This document shows positions 51,105-60,161 of a stretch of DNA of 64,000 bases, piece after piece. The stretch covers positions 1,302,001-1,366,000 of the forward strand of contig NZ_VFPM01000001.1 of the NCBI RefSeq assembly GCF_006716675.1, written 5' to 3'. Each line of letters opens with the position of its first letter. The first letter of the stretch is position 1. Below the pieces are notes generated by a model. It was not told the DNA's origin and did no database searches. It was given only the letters and a program-made list of their open reading frames with translations. The stretch comes from Humibacillus xanthopallidus. GTDB lineage: Bacteria; Actinomycetota; Actinomycetes; Actinomycetales; Dermatophilaceae. Both the position numbers and the translations under genes were made by a program.

Positions 51105-53515
51105 CCTCCCCCGAGGCCACGGTCACCGAGGGCACGCCGGAGCAGGTCCGGCTGGCCATCACCGGCATGACCTGTGCCTCGTGCTCGGCCCGCATCGAGC
51201 GCAAGCTCGGCAAGGTCCCGGGCATCGACTCGGCGACCGTCAACCTCGCGACGGAGAAGGCGTTCGTCTCCTTCTCGGCGCCGGTGACGGTCGCCCAGAT
51301 CGTCGCCGAGGTCGAGAAGACGGGCTATGGCGCCAGCGTCATCGGCGCCGCACCCGCGCCCGCCTCCCCGGCCGCACCCGCCCCCGGTATGCCGTCCGGC
51401 GAGCTCCCCGGAGCGGGCGTGCTCCTCGACAAGCTGAGGTCGCGGCACGCGGCCGGGCAGCAGCCCGCCGGACCCAGCGGTCCCGGTCACGGGGACCACA
51501 AGGCCGCCGGCCCCCACGGTGGTGGCGCACAGGGCGCCGGTGCTCACGGCGGTGGCGGTGCGCCCAGCGCGGTCGCCTCCTCGGAGGACCACCTCGAGCA
51601 CACCCCCGCGCAGGACGTCATCAAGCCGCGGCTCGTCGTCGCGGCGGCCCTCACCGTGCCGGTCTTCCTGCTCGCCATGGTGCTCCCGACGTTCGCGGCG
51701 AGCCCCTGGCTGCAATTCCTGCTCGCGACGCCGGTCGTCTTCTGGTGCGCCTGGCCGTTCCACCGGGCTGCGGCGGTCAACGCCCGCCACCTCGCCTCGA
51801 CGATGGACACCCTCGTGTCGATCGGAGTGCTCGCGGCCTGGGGCTACTCCGTCGTCGAGCTGATCGCGGGCGGCCCCCACCTCTACTTCGAGGTCGCGGC
51901 CGTCGTCACGACCTTCCTGCTCACCGGCCGGTTCCTCGAGGCGCGCGCCAAGGACTCCGGCAAGGACGCGCTGCGGTCGCTGCTCGACCTCGGCGCCAAG
52001 GACGTCGCGGTGCTGCGCATCGACCCGCAGTCGCGCATCACGAGCGAGTCCCGCATCCCGGTCGCGCAGCTCGTCGTCGGAGACCAGTTCATCGTGCGGC
52101 CCGGCGAGAAGGTCGCCACCGACGGCGTCGTGCTCGACGGCTCGAGCGCGGTCGACGCGAGCCTCGTGACCGGGGAGTCGACACCCGTCGACGTCTCGCC
52201 GGGAGACGACGTCATGGGGGGCTCGATCAACACGACGGGCCGGCTCGTCGTCGAGGCCCGCAAGGTCGGCGCCGACACGATGCTCGCGGGCATCCAGCGC
52301 CTCGTCGAGACGGCACAGACCGGCAAGGCCGACGTCCAGCGTCTCGCCGACCGGGTGTCGGCCGTCTTCGTGCCCGTCGTGCTCGTCATCGCTCTCGTGA
52401 CCTTCATCGCGTGGCTCGCGACCGGCCATGACCTCGGTCAGGCCATCGCCGTGGCCGTGACGGTGCTCATCATCGCCTGCCCCTGCGCGCTCGGGCTCGC
52501 CACGCCGACGGCCCTGCTCGTCGGCACGGGCCGCGGCGCCCAGCTCGGCACCCTCATCAAGGGCCCGCAGGTCCTCGAGGACACCCGCCGCGTCGACACC
52601 GTCGTGCTCGACAAGACCGGCACCGTGACGACCGGCCAGCTGCGGCTGCGCAGCATCGCGGTGCGCGGGCGCCTGTCCAAGGTGGCAGCACTGACCGCGG
52701 CGGCAGCCGTCGAGCAGGGCAGCGAGCACCCGATCGCGCGGGCGGTCGTCGCCGGGGCCCAGGAGGCGAAACTGACGCTGCCGCGCATCCGCGACTTCAC
52801 GACGAACCCTGGCGAGGGTGCGACGGCCCGCATCAAGGACACCGAGGTCGTCGTCGGCAAGGCCGCGCTCTTCGACCGGGTCGACCCCGAGCTGCTCAAG
52901 CACGCCGCGGCCAACGCCGGCACGACCGTCTTCGTCGGCTGGGACGGCGAGGCCCAGGCCGCCCTCACGGTGGAGGACACGGTGCGCGAGTCGTCCCGGG
53001 CCGCCATCGCGCGGCTGCGCGAGCTCGGCCTGACGCCCTACCTGCTGACCGGTGACAGCGCGGCCAACGCCCGCAGCGTCGCGGAGCAGGTGGGCATCGC
53101 GGCCGACCACGTGCGCGCCGACGTGCTGCCGGCCGACAAGCACCGCGTCGTCACGGAGCTGCAGGGGGCGGGCCGGGTCGTCGCCATGGTCGGCGACGGC
53201 GTCAACGACGCGGCCGCGCTCGCGCAGGCCGACCTCGGCCTCGCCATGGGCTCCGGCACCGACGTCGCGATGGACTCCGCCGACATCGTGCTCGTGCGGG
53301 CCGACCTCGACGCCGTCGCAGACGCGATCGCCCTGTCGCGGCAGACCCTGCGCATCATCAAGCAGAACCTCGCGTGGGCCTTCGGCTACAACACCGCCGC
53401 GATCCCGCTGGCCGCCTTCGGCCTGCTCAACCCGATGATCGCCGGCGCGACGATGGCGCTCTCGTCGGTCCTCGTCGTCAGCAACTCCCTGCGCCTCAAG
53501 CGCTTCGGCCGCTGA
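51101..53515 (+). CDS. copA: Copper-exporting P1B-type ATPase
   Basis: The 804-aa pump has one HMA domain (GMTCASC, Cys25/Cys28), a linker of about 70 residues rich in Gly, Ala and His (95-167, seven His), the actuator VTGEST, membrane CPC motif near 459 (CPCALGLATPT), phosphorylation site DKTGT near 504, HP in SEHPIA, and GDGVNDAAAL. It exports Cu(I) at ATP cost. The linker contains the GTATGCCGTCCGG element in frame (GMPSGELPG). An inverted repeat and a hairpin follow. Confidence 0.95.
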   Translation: MTSPEATVTEGTPEQVRLAITGMTCASCSARIERKLGKVPGIDSATVNLATEKAFVSFSAPVTVAQIVAEVEKTGYGASVIGAAPAPASPAAPAPGMPSGELPGAGVLLDKLRSRHAAGQQPAGPSGPGHGDHKAAGPHGGGAQGAGAHGGGGAPSAVASSEDHLEHTPAQDVIKPRLVVAAALTVPVFLLAMVLPTFAASPWLQFLLATPVVFWCAWPFHRAAAVNARHLASTMDTLVSIGVLAAWGYSVVELIAGGPHLYFEVAAVVTTFLLTGRFLEARAKDSGKDALRSLLDLGAKDVAVLRIDPQSRITSESRIPVAQLVVGDQFIVRPGEKVATDGVVLDGSSAVDASLVTGESTPVDVSPGDDVMGGSINTTGRLVVEARKVGADTMLAGIQRLVETAQTGKADVQRLADRVSAVFVPVVLVIALVTFIAWLATGHDLGQAIAVAVTVLIIACPCALGLATPTALLVGTGRGAQLGTLIKGPQVLEDTRRVDTVVLDKTGTVTTGQLRLRSIAVRGRLSKVAALTAAAAVEQGSEHPIARAVVAGAQEAKLTLPRIRDFTTNPGEGATARIKDTEVVVGKAALFDRVDPELLKHAAANAGTTVFVGWDGEAQAALTVEDTVRESSRAAIARLRELGLTPYLLTGDSAANARSVAEQVGIAADHVRADVLPADKHRVVTELQGAGRVVAMVGDGVNDAAALAQADLGLAMGSGTDVAMDSADIVLVRADLDAVADAIALSRQTLRIIKQNLAWAFGYNTAAIPLAAFGLLNPMIAGATMALSSVLVVSNSLRLKRFGR
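51387..51399 (+). repeat. GTATGCCGTCCGG copy inside copA
   Basis: This exact copy lies in the region coding for the linker between the HMA domain and the first membrane helix and gives GMPSG, the same peptide as the copy in the E2 linker. Confidence 0.8.
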
Positions 53516-53526
53516 CCAGCCCACCC

Positions 53527-53605
53527 GATCGAAAGAGCAATCCGTCGCCGGTCACGCGCTCGGGTGACTCTCCATCGTCAAGGGCGACGGATTGCTCTTT
53601 CGATC
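53527..53605. repeat. Long inverted repeat, GAAAGAGCAATCCGTCGCC family
   Basis: Perfect 23-bp arms lie at 53527-53549 and 53583-53605 (core GAAAGAGCAATCCGTCGCC), with a 33-nt centre, starting 11 nt after the copA stop. A related unit follows terC at 61380. Confidence 0.85.
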
Positions 53606-53613
53606 GGACGACG

Positions 53614-53646
53614 AACGGCGGCCACCCTCAAGGGGTGACCGCCGTT
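53614..53646. terminator. Hairpin between copA and the convergent VOC gene
   Basis: AACGGCGGCCACCC and the complementary GGGTGACCGCCGTT form a stem of about 14 bp with one G-U pair and a short loop. It lies just after the 23-bp inverted repeat. Confidence 0.75.
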
Positions 53647-53668
53647 GGCGTGCGAGCTGACGGGCGGG

Positions 53669-54304
53669 TCAGATGGTGACCTTGCCGCTGGGGGTGTCGA
53701 ACGTGACGGAGAGCAGCCCGGGCGTGCCGTGCGGCGCGACGAAGGTGAAGTCGATGCCGCCCTTGTCGAAGTTGTCGTCGGGGCCGAGCCACTCGCGCAC
53801 GCGCTTGGGGTCACCGGCGATCTGGAGGTTGTCGATGCGGACCGACGTGTCGGCGCCCGCGGACGGGTGCACGGTCATGTCGTCCCACTCGATGAAGTAG
53901 GGCACCTGGGGGTCGGCCATGAGCCCCTTGATGCCGAGCTGGCGCCACTTGAGCTCGGTGCCGTCGGGACGGTGCCGGTTGCCGACGACCGACTCGCGGC
54001 CGAGGCGCTGCTCGACCTTGCGGATGTCGTCGACTGCGACGACCCACCCGAGCCAGCCGCCGCCGGCCTCGGACGCGGCGCGCACGGCCTGACCGAAGGG
54101 CGCCTTGTCAGACGCCGGGTGGTCGAGCACCTCGACGACCTCGAGGTAGTGGTCCTTCGCCAACGGGAAGATGACGTTGCGTGTGCCGAATCGCGGATGG
54201 ACGCCGCCGTTGACCGGCTCGACCCCGATCAGCTCGGACAGTCGCTCGGCCGTGGCCTTGAGGCCCCCGGCCTCTGCTGCATAGGAGACATGGTCAACTC
54301 GCAT
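53669..54304 (-). CDS. VOC-fold glyoxalase-like protein
   Basis: The 211-aa protein begins MRVDHVSYAAEAGGLKATA and has FGTRNVIFPLAKDHYLEVVEV, then GGGWLGWVVAVDDI, as in the glyoxalase-like domain group of actinobacteria. The role is unknown. I chose ATG 54304; CACGAT lies 7 nt upstream. An in-frame ATG three codons earlier is the alternative. Confidence 0.83.
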   Translation of the reverse strand: MRVDHVSYAAEAGGLKATAERLSELIGVEPVNGGVHPRFGTRNVIFPLAKDHYLEVVEVLDHPASDKAPFGQAVRAASEAGGGWLGWVVAVDDIRKVEQRLGRESVVGNRHRPDGTELKWRQLGIKGLMADPQVPYFIEWDDMTVHPSAGADTSVRIDNLQIAGDPKRVREWLGPDDNFDKGGIDFTFVAPHGTPGLLSVTFDTPSGKVTI

Positions 54305-54387
54305 ACAGAACATCGTGACACACGCCAAGGGGTGCTCTTGACCACCCCTCCCCCGGCCCGATCCGCTCGCCCACTCCCCGCCACGGG

Positions 54388-54400
54388 GTATGCCGTCCGG
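54388..54400 (+). repeat. GTATGCCGTCCGG intergenic copy
   Basis: An exact copy lies in the 110-nt spacer between the SpoU methyltransferase gene and the VOC gene, 15 nt from the methyltransferase stop. Confidence 0.8.
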
Positions 54401-54414
54401 CCCGGTGACACGGG

Positions 54415-55269
54415 TCAGCGGGAGCGCTGCCTCACGGCCTCGTAGAGCACGATGGCTGCCGACGCGGCGACGTTGAGGCTGTTGGCCTTGCCGTGCATCG
54501 GAATCCGCACGCGATGGGTGGCGGCATCGAGCAGGGTCTGGTCGGCGCCGTGCTTCTCGCTGCCCACCGCGATCGCGACCCGACCCGTGTAGTCGACGTC
54601 GGTGTGCAGCAGGTCGGTCTCCGGGGTCGTGACGACGAGCCGCACGTCGTTGGCGGCGAGCCACGCGAGCGCCTCGGCCGTCGTCGCGCTGGCAACGGGC
54701 AGCGCGAAGACCGTGCCCTTGCTCGCGCGAACGACGTTGGGGTTGCCCCAGTCGGTGACCGGGTCGGCCGCGACGACGGCGTCGACACCGGCAGCGTCGG
54801 CGGTGCGGAGCATGGCTCCGAGGTTGCCGGGCTTCTCGACGCCCTGGCTGAGCAGGGTGAGGTGGTCAGGGCCCTCGACCCGAAGGTCAGCGAGGGGCCG
54901 GTCGACCTCGTCGACCACCGCGAGCAGCCCATCTGGCCCCTCGCGGTAGGACGCCTTCTCGAAGACCTGGCGGCTGAGGTGCACGACCTCGACCCGGTCG
55001 TCGCGCAGGCGAGCCAGCAGGTCGGACTGGTGGCCGATGTCCTGCGAGCCGGCGCGCCCGGCCGGGCTGAAGAGCTGCTCGCAGACGTAGACCGTGGCCG
55101 GTCTCACGCCGGCCGAGAGGGCGAGACCGATCTCCTCGTAGCCCTCGACGAGCGTCTGGCCGGTCTCCTCGCGGGTGCGGCGACGGCGCAGGGCGAGGAT
55201 CGCCTTGAGGCGCGGGTTGGCGGTCGAGCTGATGACGAGCTCGCGGCCGAACGGGATGGGGTTCGTCAT
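54415..55269 (-). CDS. TrmH/SpoU-family RNA 2'-O-methyltransferase
   Basis: This 284-aa protein has an N-terminal substrate-binding domain (SSTANPRLKAILALRRR) and a SPOUT domain with the three family motifs EKPGNLGAMLRTADAAG, IAVGSEKHG and IPMHGKANSLNVAASAAI. It methylates a ribose in rRNA or tRNA with SAM; the exact site is not predictable. ATG 55269 was chosen by alignment to family starts. Confidence 0.92.
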   Translation of the reverse strand: MTNPIPFGRELVISSTANPRLKAILALRRRRTREETGQTLVEGYEEIGLALSAGVRPATVYVCEQLFSPAGRAGSQDIGHQSDLLARLRDDRVEVVHLSRQVFEKASYREGPDGLLAVVDEVDRPLADLRVEGPDHLTLLSQGVEKPGNLGAMLRTADAAGVDAVVAADPVTDWGNPNVVRASKGTVFALPVASATTAEALAWLAANDVRLVVTTPETDLLHTDVDYTGRVAIAVGSEKHGADQTLLDAATHRVRIPMHGKANSLNVAASAAIVLYEAVRQRSR

Positions 55270-55393
55270 GGCAGGCCCAGCATCCCATCCCGGGCCCCGG
55301 GGCGGCGGAGCACAACGGCAGACGCGCAGAGCACCGCGTGTCGGTGCGGCGGCGTAGCGTCGACGCAACGGACGCCTGAGACCTGGAGGCAGC

Positions 55394-55954
55394 ATGACCA
55401 CCCTCGAAGGACGACCCCACACCGCACTGATCGTCGTCGACGCGCAGCAGCAGGTCGTGGCTGACGCCTGGGACCGCGACGGCGTCCTCGGCCGCATCGC
55501 CGCCTTGGTCGACAAGGCCCGCAACGAGCAGGTGCCGGTCATCTGGGTGCAGCACTCCGACGACAACATGGCCGTCGGCACCGACGGCTGGCAGCTCGTC
55601 CCCGAGCTGAGCCCGGCCGAGTCCGAGCCGCTCGTCCACAAGCGCTACGGCGACTCCTTCGAGGACACCGACCTCGAGTCGGTCCTCGCCGAGCGCGGGG
55701 TCGGACGACTCGTCGTCACCGGCGCCCAGACCGATGCCTGCATCCGCTCCACGCTCCACGGGGCGTTCGTGCGCGGCTACGACACCACCCTCGTCGCCGA
55801 CGCCCACACCACGGAGGACCTGCGCCAGTGGGGTGTTCCGGTCTCGCCGGAGCAGGTCATCGCCCACACCAACGAGTACTGGACGTGGTCCGAGGCCCCG
55901 GGTCGCACGGGAGACGTGAAGCCGGCGTTCGAGATCGACTTCGGGACGGGCTGA
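55394..55954 (+). CDS. Isochorismatase-family cysteine hydrolase
   Basis: The 186-aa protein has the catalytic triad Asp16 (LIVVDAQ), Lys83 (VHKRYGDSF) and Cys116 (QTDACIRST). Such enzymes hydrolyse amides such as nicotinamide, or isochorismate. The substrate is unknown. TGGAGG precedes the ATG by 5 nt. Confidence 0.9.
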   Translation: MTTLEGRPHTALIVVDAQQQVVADAWDRDGVLGRIAALVDKARNEQVPVIWVQHSDDNMAVGTDGWQLVPELSPAESEPLVHKRYGDSFEDTDLESVLAERGVGRLVVTGAQTDACIRSTLHGAFVRGYDTTLVADAHTTEDLRQWGVPVSPEQVIAHTNEYWTWSEAPGRTGDVKPAFEIDFGTG

Positions 55955-56044
55955 CACCCGGGGCAGTCGCGGCGCACGGGCACGGGCACGGGCAGGAGCG
56001 TGGACACCGGTGGTGGCCTGTCGCTGCCCGATTAGGGTGTGGTC

Positions 56045-56533
56045 ATGCTCGACAGGCTGGCCGCGCTGCCCTTCTGGCAGGCGTTCGCCGCCCTCTTCGT
56101 CATCGTCATGGCGCGCTCCAACGCCACCTACTGGGTCGGCCGGGGCGCCGTGGCGGGCTGGCGGCGCTACCGCGGGGCGCACGGCGAGCTGACGCGACGC
56201 GCCGAGTCGCTCCTGCGCAGCCTCGGTCCGCTCGCCGTGACGCTGTCCTACCTGACCATCGGCATCCAGACGGCCGTGCACCTCACGGCCGGGGTGATGC
56301 GGATGCCGCTGCGCTTCTACGTCCCCGCCGCCGTCGTGGGCTCGGCGGCGTGGGCCGCCATCTACGCGACGATCGGGCTGGCCGTCGTCCAGGCCTGGAT
56401 CGCCGCCGAGGCCGGCTCATGGTGGGGCCTCGCCGTCATCGTGGCCGTGCTCGGAGCGGGCATCGTGACGTGGGTCGTGCGTGGCCGTCGCCGCGAGCCG
56501 GAGACGACCGACCCCGCCCGAACGCGATCCTGA
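56045..56533 (+). CDS. DedA/VTT-like small membrane protein
   Basis: This 162-aa protein has a first hydrophobic segment AFAALFVIVMARSNATYW, a middle LGPLAVTLSYLTIGIQTAV and two further helices, similar to shortened DedA-family lipid scramblase proteins. It lacks part of the full 200-residue form. TAGGGT lies 6 nt before the ATG at 56045. The family assignment is tentative. Confidence 0.65.
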   Translation: MLDRLAALPFWQAFAALFVIVMARSNATYWVGRGAVAGWRRYRGAHGELTRRAESLLRSLGPLAVTLSYLTIGIQTAVHLTAGVMRMPLRFYVPAAVVGSAAWAAIYATIGLAVVQAWIAAEAGSWWGLAVIVAVLGAGIVTWVVRGRRREPETTDPARTRS

Positions 56534-56578
56534 CACGGACGTGACACGGCCGCGGCGACCGCTCACTACGCTTCGAGC

Positions 56579-57319
56579 GTGCCCTCCGACCCACCCGCGG
56601 CCAGCACGCAGCGCGGTCTCGTGCTCGTCGTCGAGGACGAGCCCGCCATCGCCGACGTGCTGCGGCTCAACCTGCGTGCGGCCGGCTATGGGGTCGAGGT
56701 CGTCGACGACGGCGGCGAGGCCCTCCACGCGACCCGCACGCTGCGGCCGAGCGCGATCGTCCTCGACATCGGGCTGCCGACGCTCGACGGCATCGAGGTG
56801 TGCCGTCGGCTGAGGGCCGACGGAGACTGGACGCCGGTGCTCTTCGTGACGGCGCGCGACGACGAGGTCGACCGCATTCTCGGCCTCGAGCTCGGGGCCG
56901 ATGACTACCTGACGAAGCCCTTCTCGCCACGCGAGCTCGTCGCGCGCGTCTCCAGCGTGCTGCGCCGCACACGCGGCGAGGGCACCGCCCCCGACCTGCT
57001 GCGCCACGGCGCCCTCACCGTCGACCTGGCGAGCCACGAGGTGCGCGTTGACGGAGCCGAGATCGCCCTGACGGCAACCGAGTTCGATCTCCTGGCGCAT
57101 CTCATGCGACGCCCCGGCATCGTGTTCACGCGCGAGCAGCTGCTCAGCGATGTCTGGGGCTACGCCTCCACCGCGGGAGGCCGCACCGTCGACGTCCACG
57201 TCGCCCAGGTGCGAGCCAAGCTCGGCGCCGCGAGCCCCATCCGCACCGTGCGCTCGGTCGGGTATGCCGCCGAGCGGAGCGCCCCTGCCACCACCGGCCC
57301 AGCGTCGGCGGGCTCATGA
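56579..57319 (+). CDS. Two-component response regulator, OmpR family
   Basis: The 246-aa regulator has a receiver domain with phospho-acceptor Asp63 (VLDIGLP) and Lys113 (DDYLTKPF), and a winged-helix DNA-binding domain (LTATEFDLLAHLMRRPG, VDVHVAQVRAKLG). It starts at GTG 56579 with TACGCT 6 nt upstream and overlaps the kinase gene. The stimulus is unknown. Confidence 0.94.
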   Translation: MPSDPPAASTQRGLVLVVEDEPAIADVLRLNLRAAGYGVEVVDDGGEALHATRTLRPSAIVLDIGLPTLDGIEVCRRLRADGDWTPVLFVTARDDEVDRILGLELGADDYLTKPFSPRELVARVSSVLRRTRGEGTAPDLLRHGALTVDLASHEVRVDGAEIALTATEFDLLAHLMRRPGIVFTREQLLSDVWGYASTAGGRTVDVHVAQVRAKLGAASPIRTVRSVGYAAERSAPATTGPASAGS

Positions 57320-58848
57320 TGACGCCCGCGCCTGACGTCCCGAGCGCCTCCGGCGCCTCCGGCGTCCCGGCCCCTCCACGTGGCTCGGGGCCCGCCCCCG
57401 ATCCCGCACCCGATCCCGCACCGAGGCGGCTGGGCGGCCGGTCGTGGCGCGCGTCGCTGTCCGGCCGGATCACGCTGCTCGCCGTGGGCATCGCCGTGTT
57501 GACGGCTCTGCTCGCCGGGCTGCTCGCCGTGGGGCTGACCCGGTCGTCCGCGGAGGACTCCGCCCGGCGCACGCTGTCGCGCATCGCCGATGCGGCCGCG
57601 GTGCGGGCTGATGCGGGCGAGGCCGCCCGGGTCAGCCAGAATCGCGCCGTCCGCACCCTCGGCGGGCTCGGCGTCGAGTCGGCCAGCGTCACGCAGCGCG
57701 GCGTCATCGCGTCGACCAGCCCCCTCGCGCGTCAGGCCCTGACTCCGGCTCGTCAGCAGGCCCTGCTCGCCGGACGACCGGTCTCGGCACGCGACGAGAT
57801 CGCTGGTGGCACAGTGCTCGTCGAGGGCCGGCCAACCGACGCGGGCGGCATCATCCTCGTGCAACGGCGGTCGGACGCCACCGCCGACTCCGACAAGCTC
57901 GTGCGCCGGGTGCTCCTCGCGCTCGGTATCGCGGCGGCCGTCGCCATCGCCGTGAGCGCAGCGATGGCACGGCGACTCGCGCGTCCGCTGCTGCGCACCG
58001 CGGACGCCGCGCACTCCTTGGCGGAGGGCCGTCGAGACATCGCCGTGCCGGTCGAGGGCCCCACCGAGGTGGCCGAGGTCGCGAGCGCTCTCAACACCCT
58101 GTCCGGCTCCCTGGCCCGGTCCGAGGGGCGGCAGCGCGACTTCCTGCTCTCGGTCTCGCACGACCTGCGCACCCCCCTCACCGGCATCAGCGGCTACGCG
58201 GAGTCGTTGGCGAGCGGCGTCGTGCCGGCCGACGAGACGGCCCGGGTCGGGGGTGTCGTGCTCACCGAGGCGCGCCGCCTCGAGCGGCTCGTCGGCGACC
58301 TCCTCGACCTGGCACGGCTGAGGGCTGAGCAGCCCCGCCTGGTCGCCCGCGACACCGATCTCGTCACCCTCGGCCGTGAGGTCGAGTCGGTGTGGGGCAA
58401 GCGCTGCGCCACCGTCGGGGTGCCGTTCACCGTCGTGACGACCGTCGACCGGGCCCCTCTCAGCACGGACCCCGCGCGCGTTCGCCAGCTCGTCGACGGG
58501 CTGCTCGAGAACGCCCTGCGGGTGACCCCCTCCGGGCGCCCGATCGTCGTCGAGATCCGAGCCGGGCGGCCGCAGCCGGACCCGGAGACAACCGCCCCCC
58601 TCGGGTCCGGCTTCGTCATCGAGGTCCGCGACGGCGGGCCCGGGCTCACCGACGCCGACATCCCCGTCGCGTTCGAGCCCTCCGTCCTCCACGATCGCTA
58701 CCGCGGCCTGCGACCCGTGGGCACGGGCCTGGGGCTCGCCATCGTCGGCCGCCTCGCCGCGCTGCTGGGCGGCACCGTCGAGGCGGGCCACGCTCCCGAG
58801 GGCGGCGCCCGGTTCACGCTGTGGCTCCCGAGCGGGGACGCGGAATGA
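57316..58848 (+). CDS. Two-component sensor histidine kinase
   Basis: The 510-aa kinase has a Pro-rich cytoplasmic start, a membrane helix near 55-75, an extracellular region, a second helix near 200, HAMP, HisKA with His282 in SVSHDLRTPLTGISGYA, and an ATPase domain with LLENALRVTPSG, RDGGPGL and GTGLGLAIVG. It phosphorylates the regulator encoded upstream. The start overlaps the regulator stop (ATGATG). Confidence 0.94.
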   Translation: MMTPAPDVPSASGASGVPAPPRGSGPAPDPAPDPAPRRLGGRSWRASLSGRITLLAVGIAVLTALLAGLLAVGLTRSSAEDSARRTLSRIADAAAVRADAGEAARVSQNRAVRTLGGLGVESASVTQRGVIASTSPLARQALTPARQQALLAGRPVSARDEIAGGTVLVEGRPTDAGGIILVQRRSDATADSDKLVRRVLLALGIAAAVAIAVSAAMARRLARPLLRTADAAHSLAEGRRDIAVPVEGPTEVAEVASALNTLSGSLARSEGRQRDFLLSVSHDLRTPLTGISGYAESLASGVVPADETARVGGVVLTEARRLERLVGDLLDLARLRAEQPRLVARDTDLVTLGREVESVWGKRCATVGVPFTVVTTVDRAPLSTDPARVRQLVDGLLENALRVTPSGRPIVVEIRAGRPQPDPETTAPLGSGFVIEVRDGGPGLTDADIPVAFEPSVLHDRYRGLRPVGTGLGLAIVGRLAALLGGTVEAGHAPEGGARFTLWLPSGDAE

Positions 58849-58876
58849 CCGGACCGGTCTCGCGGTTGTCCCCGCC

Positions 58877-59572
58877 ATGACCACCTGGGGATTCATCGGA
58901 AGCGGGAACATCGGCAGCACGGTCGCGAAGCTCGCGGTGCTCGCCGGGCACGACGTCGTCATGAGCAACAGCCGTGGGCCGGAGACCCTCGCCGACCTCG
59001 TCGCCGAGCTCGGCCCTCAGGCCCGCGCCGCGACGGCCGACGAGGCAGCGGCGGCCGGTGACATCGTCGTCGTGACCATCCCGCTCAAGAGCTACACCGA
59101 CGTGCCCGTGGAGCCGCTGCGCGGCAAGGTCGTCATCGACACGATGAACTACTACCCGCAGCGCGACGGCCAGATCGCCGCGCTCGACGACGAGTCGACG
59201 ACGACCTCCGAGCTGCTCCAGGCGCACCTGCCCGAGTCGAAGGTCGTCAAGGCCTTCAACAACATCTTCTACGGCCACCTCGCGGTGCTCGGACGCCCGA
59301 CCGGCGACCCGCTGCGCAGCGCGCTCGCGATCGCCGGCGACGACGCCGAGGCGAAGCAGGTCGTCTCCGAGGCGCTCGACTCCATCGGCTACGACACCGT
59401 CGACCTCGGCCCCCTCTCTGAGGGCTGGCGCACCCAGCGCGACACCGCTGCCTACGGCACGATGTATGCCGCGAACCCCGCCGACTGGACGCAGGGTGCC
59501 CAGCCCGTGCCGGCGGCGACCGTGCGGGCCCATGCGGAGCAGTCGCGGCGCTACCGCGACCAGTCGAGCTGA
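58877..59572 (+). CDS. NADP oxidoreductase, coenzyme F420-dependent type
   Basis: The 231-aa protein has a Rossmann start MTTWGFIGSGNIGSTVAKLA, the NADP-selective MSNSRGPETL, and VVKAFNNIFYGHL. This is the F420H2:NADP oxidoreductase-like fold (PF03807), which also includes NADPH-dependent reductases without F420. No F420 genes are in the window. Confidence 0.87.
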   Translation: MTTWGFIGSGNIGSTVAKLAVLAGHDVVMSNSRGPETLADLVAELGPQARAATADEAAAAGDIVVVTIPLKSYTDVPVEPLRGKVVIDTMNYYPQRDGQIAALDDESTTTSELLQAHLPESKVVKAFNNIFYGHLAVLGRPTGDPLRSALAIAGDDAEAKQVVSEALDSIGYDTVDLGPLSEGWRTQRDTAAYGTMYAANPADWTQGAQPVPAATVRAHAEQSRRYRDQSS

Positions 59573-59630
59573 CACCCCTGCCGATCGGCGCCGTCCGGGC
59601 CCCCGTGCGGCATGTACTAGATTCGTGACC

Positions 59631-60065
59631 GTGCTGGGGACCCCACCCGACCGGGACCGGACGCCGAGCCGGGGGCGTCGCGCCGTCGGAGCCCTGGCCG
59701 CCGTTGCCCTTGTCCTCGGGGTCATCGGAGCCGCCAGCGTGGCCTACCACCGGGCCTACGGCACGTGGTGGCAGACCCCGCAGCGCATCTCGTTCTGCGA
59801 CCGCACCTACGTCGCGTCGCCGTCGCCCGTCCTCCTGACGCGAGCCGAGGTCGAGTCGCGCGCGGGCAGCCTCTGGGCCATCAAGGACGTCGACCGAACG
59901 TTGCGCACCGTCGCCACCGTGCCGCCGCTGCCCGTCGTCGGCAAGCCGGTGCTCGCGGTCGTCGCACCCCCGCTCGCCCGCCAGGAGAAGGGCCTGCCGT
60001 GCGCGATGGCCCTCTACCTCCAGATGGGCGCCGACCGCTACGTGGCCTTCCTGCTCTCCGACTGA
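59631..60065 (+). CDS. Small membrane-anchored protein of unknown function
   Basis: This 144-aa protein has one N-terminal helix (AVGALAAVALVLGVIGAASVA) and a short exported domain with two cysteines, beginning YGTWWQTPQRISFCDRTYV. The start at GTG 59631 is chosen because TAGATT (59618-59623) lies 7 nt upstream; GTG 59625 is the alternative. I recognise no family. Confidence 0.65.
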   Translation: MLGTPPDRDRTPSRGRRAVGALAAVALVLGVIGAASVAYHRAYGTWWQTPQRISFCDRTYVASPSPVLLTRAEVESRAGSLWAIKDVDRTLRTVATVPPLPVVGKPVLAVVAPPLARQEKGLPCAMALYLQMGADRYVAFLLSD

Positions 60066-60078
60066 CCACGCGCCCGCT

Positions 60079-60115
60079 GCGGTATGCCGCGGGGCCGGGC
60101 CACGCGGCATACCGC
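60079..60115. terminator. Hairpin with GCGGTATGCCGCG arms
   Basis: GCGGTATGCCGCG (60079-60091) and CGCGGCATACCGC (60103-60115) form a perfect 13-bp stem with an 11-nt loop, starting 14 nt after the preceding stop. Confidence 0.75.
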
Positions 60116-60161
60116 GGTGGCGCGGGGGGTGGCGGGGTAGCCAAGGGTGGACAGCGGGATT

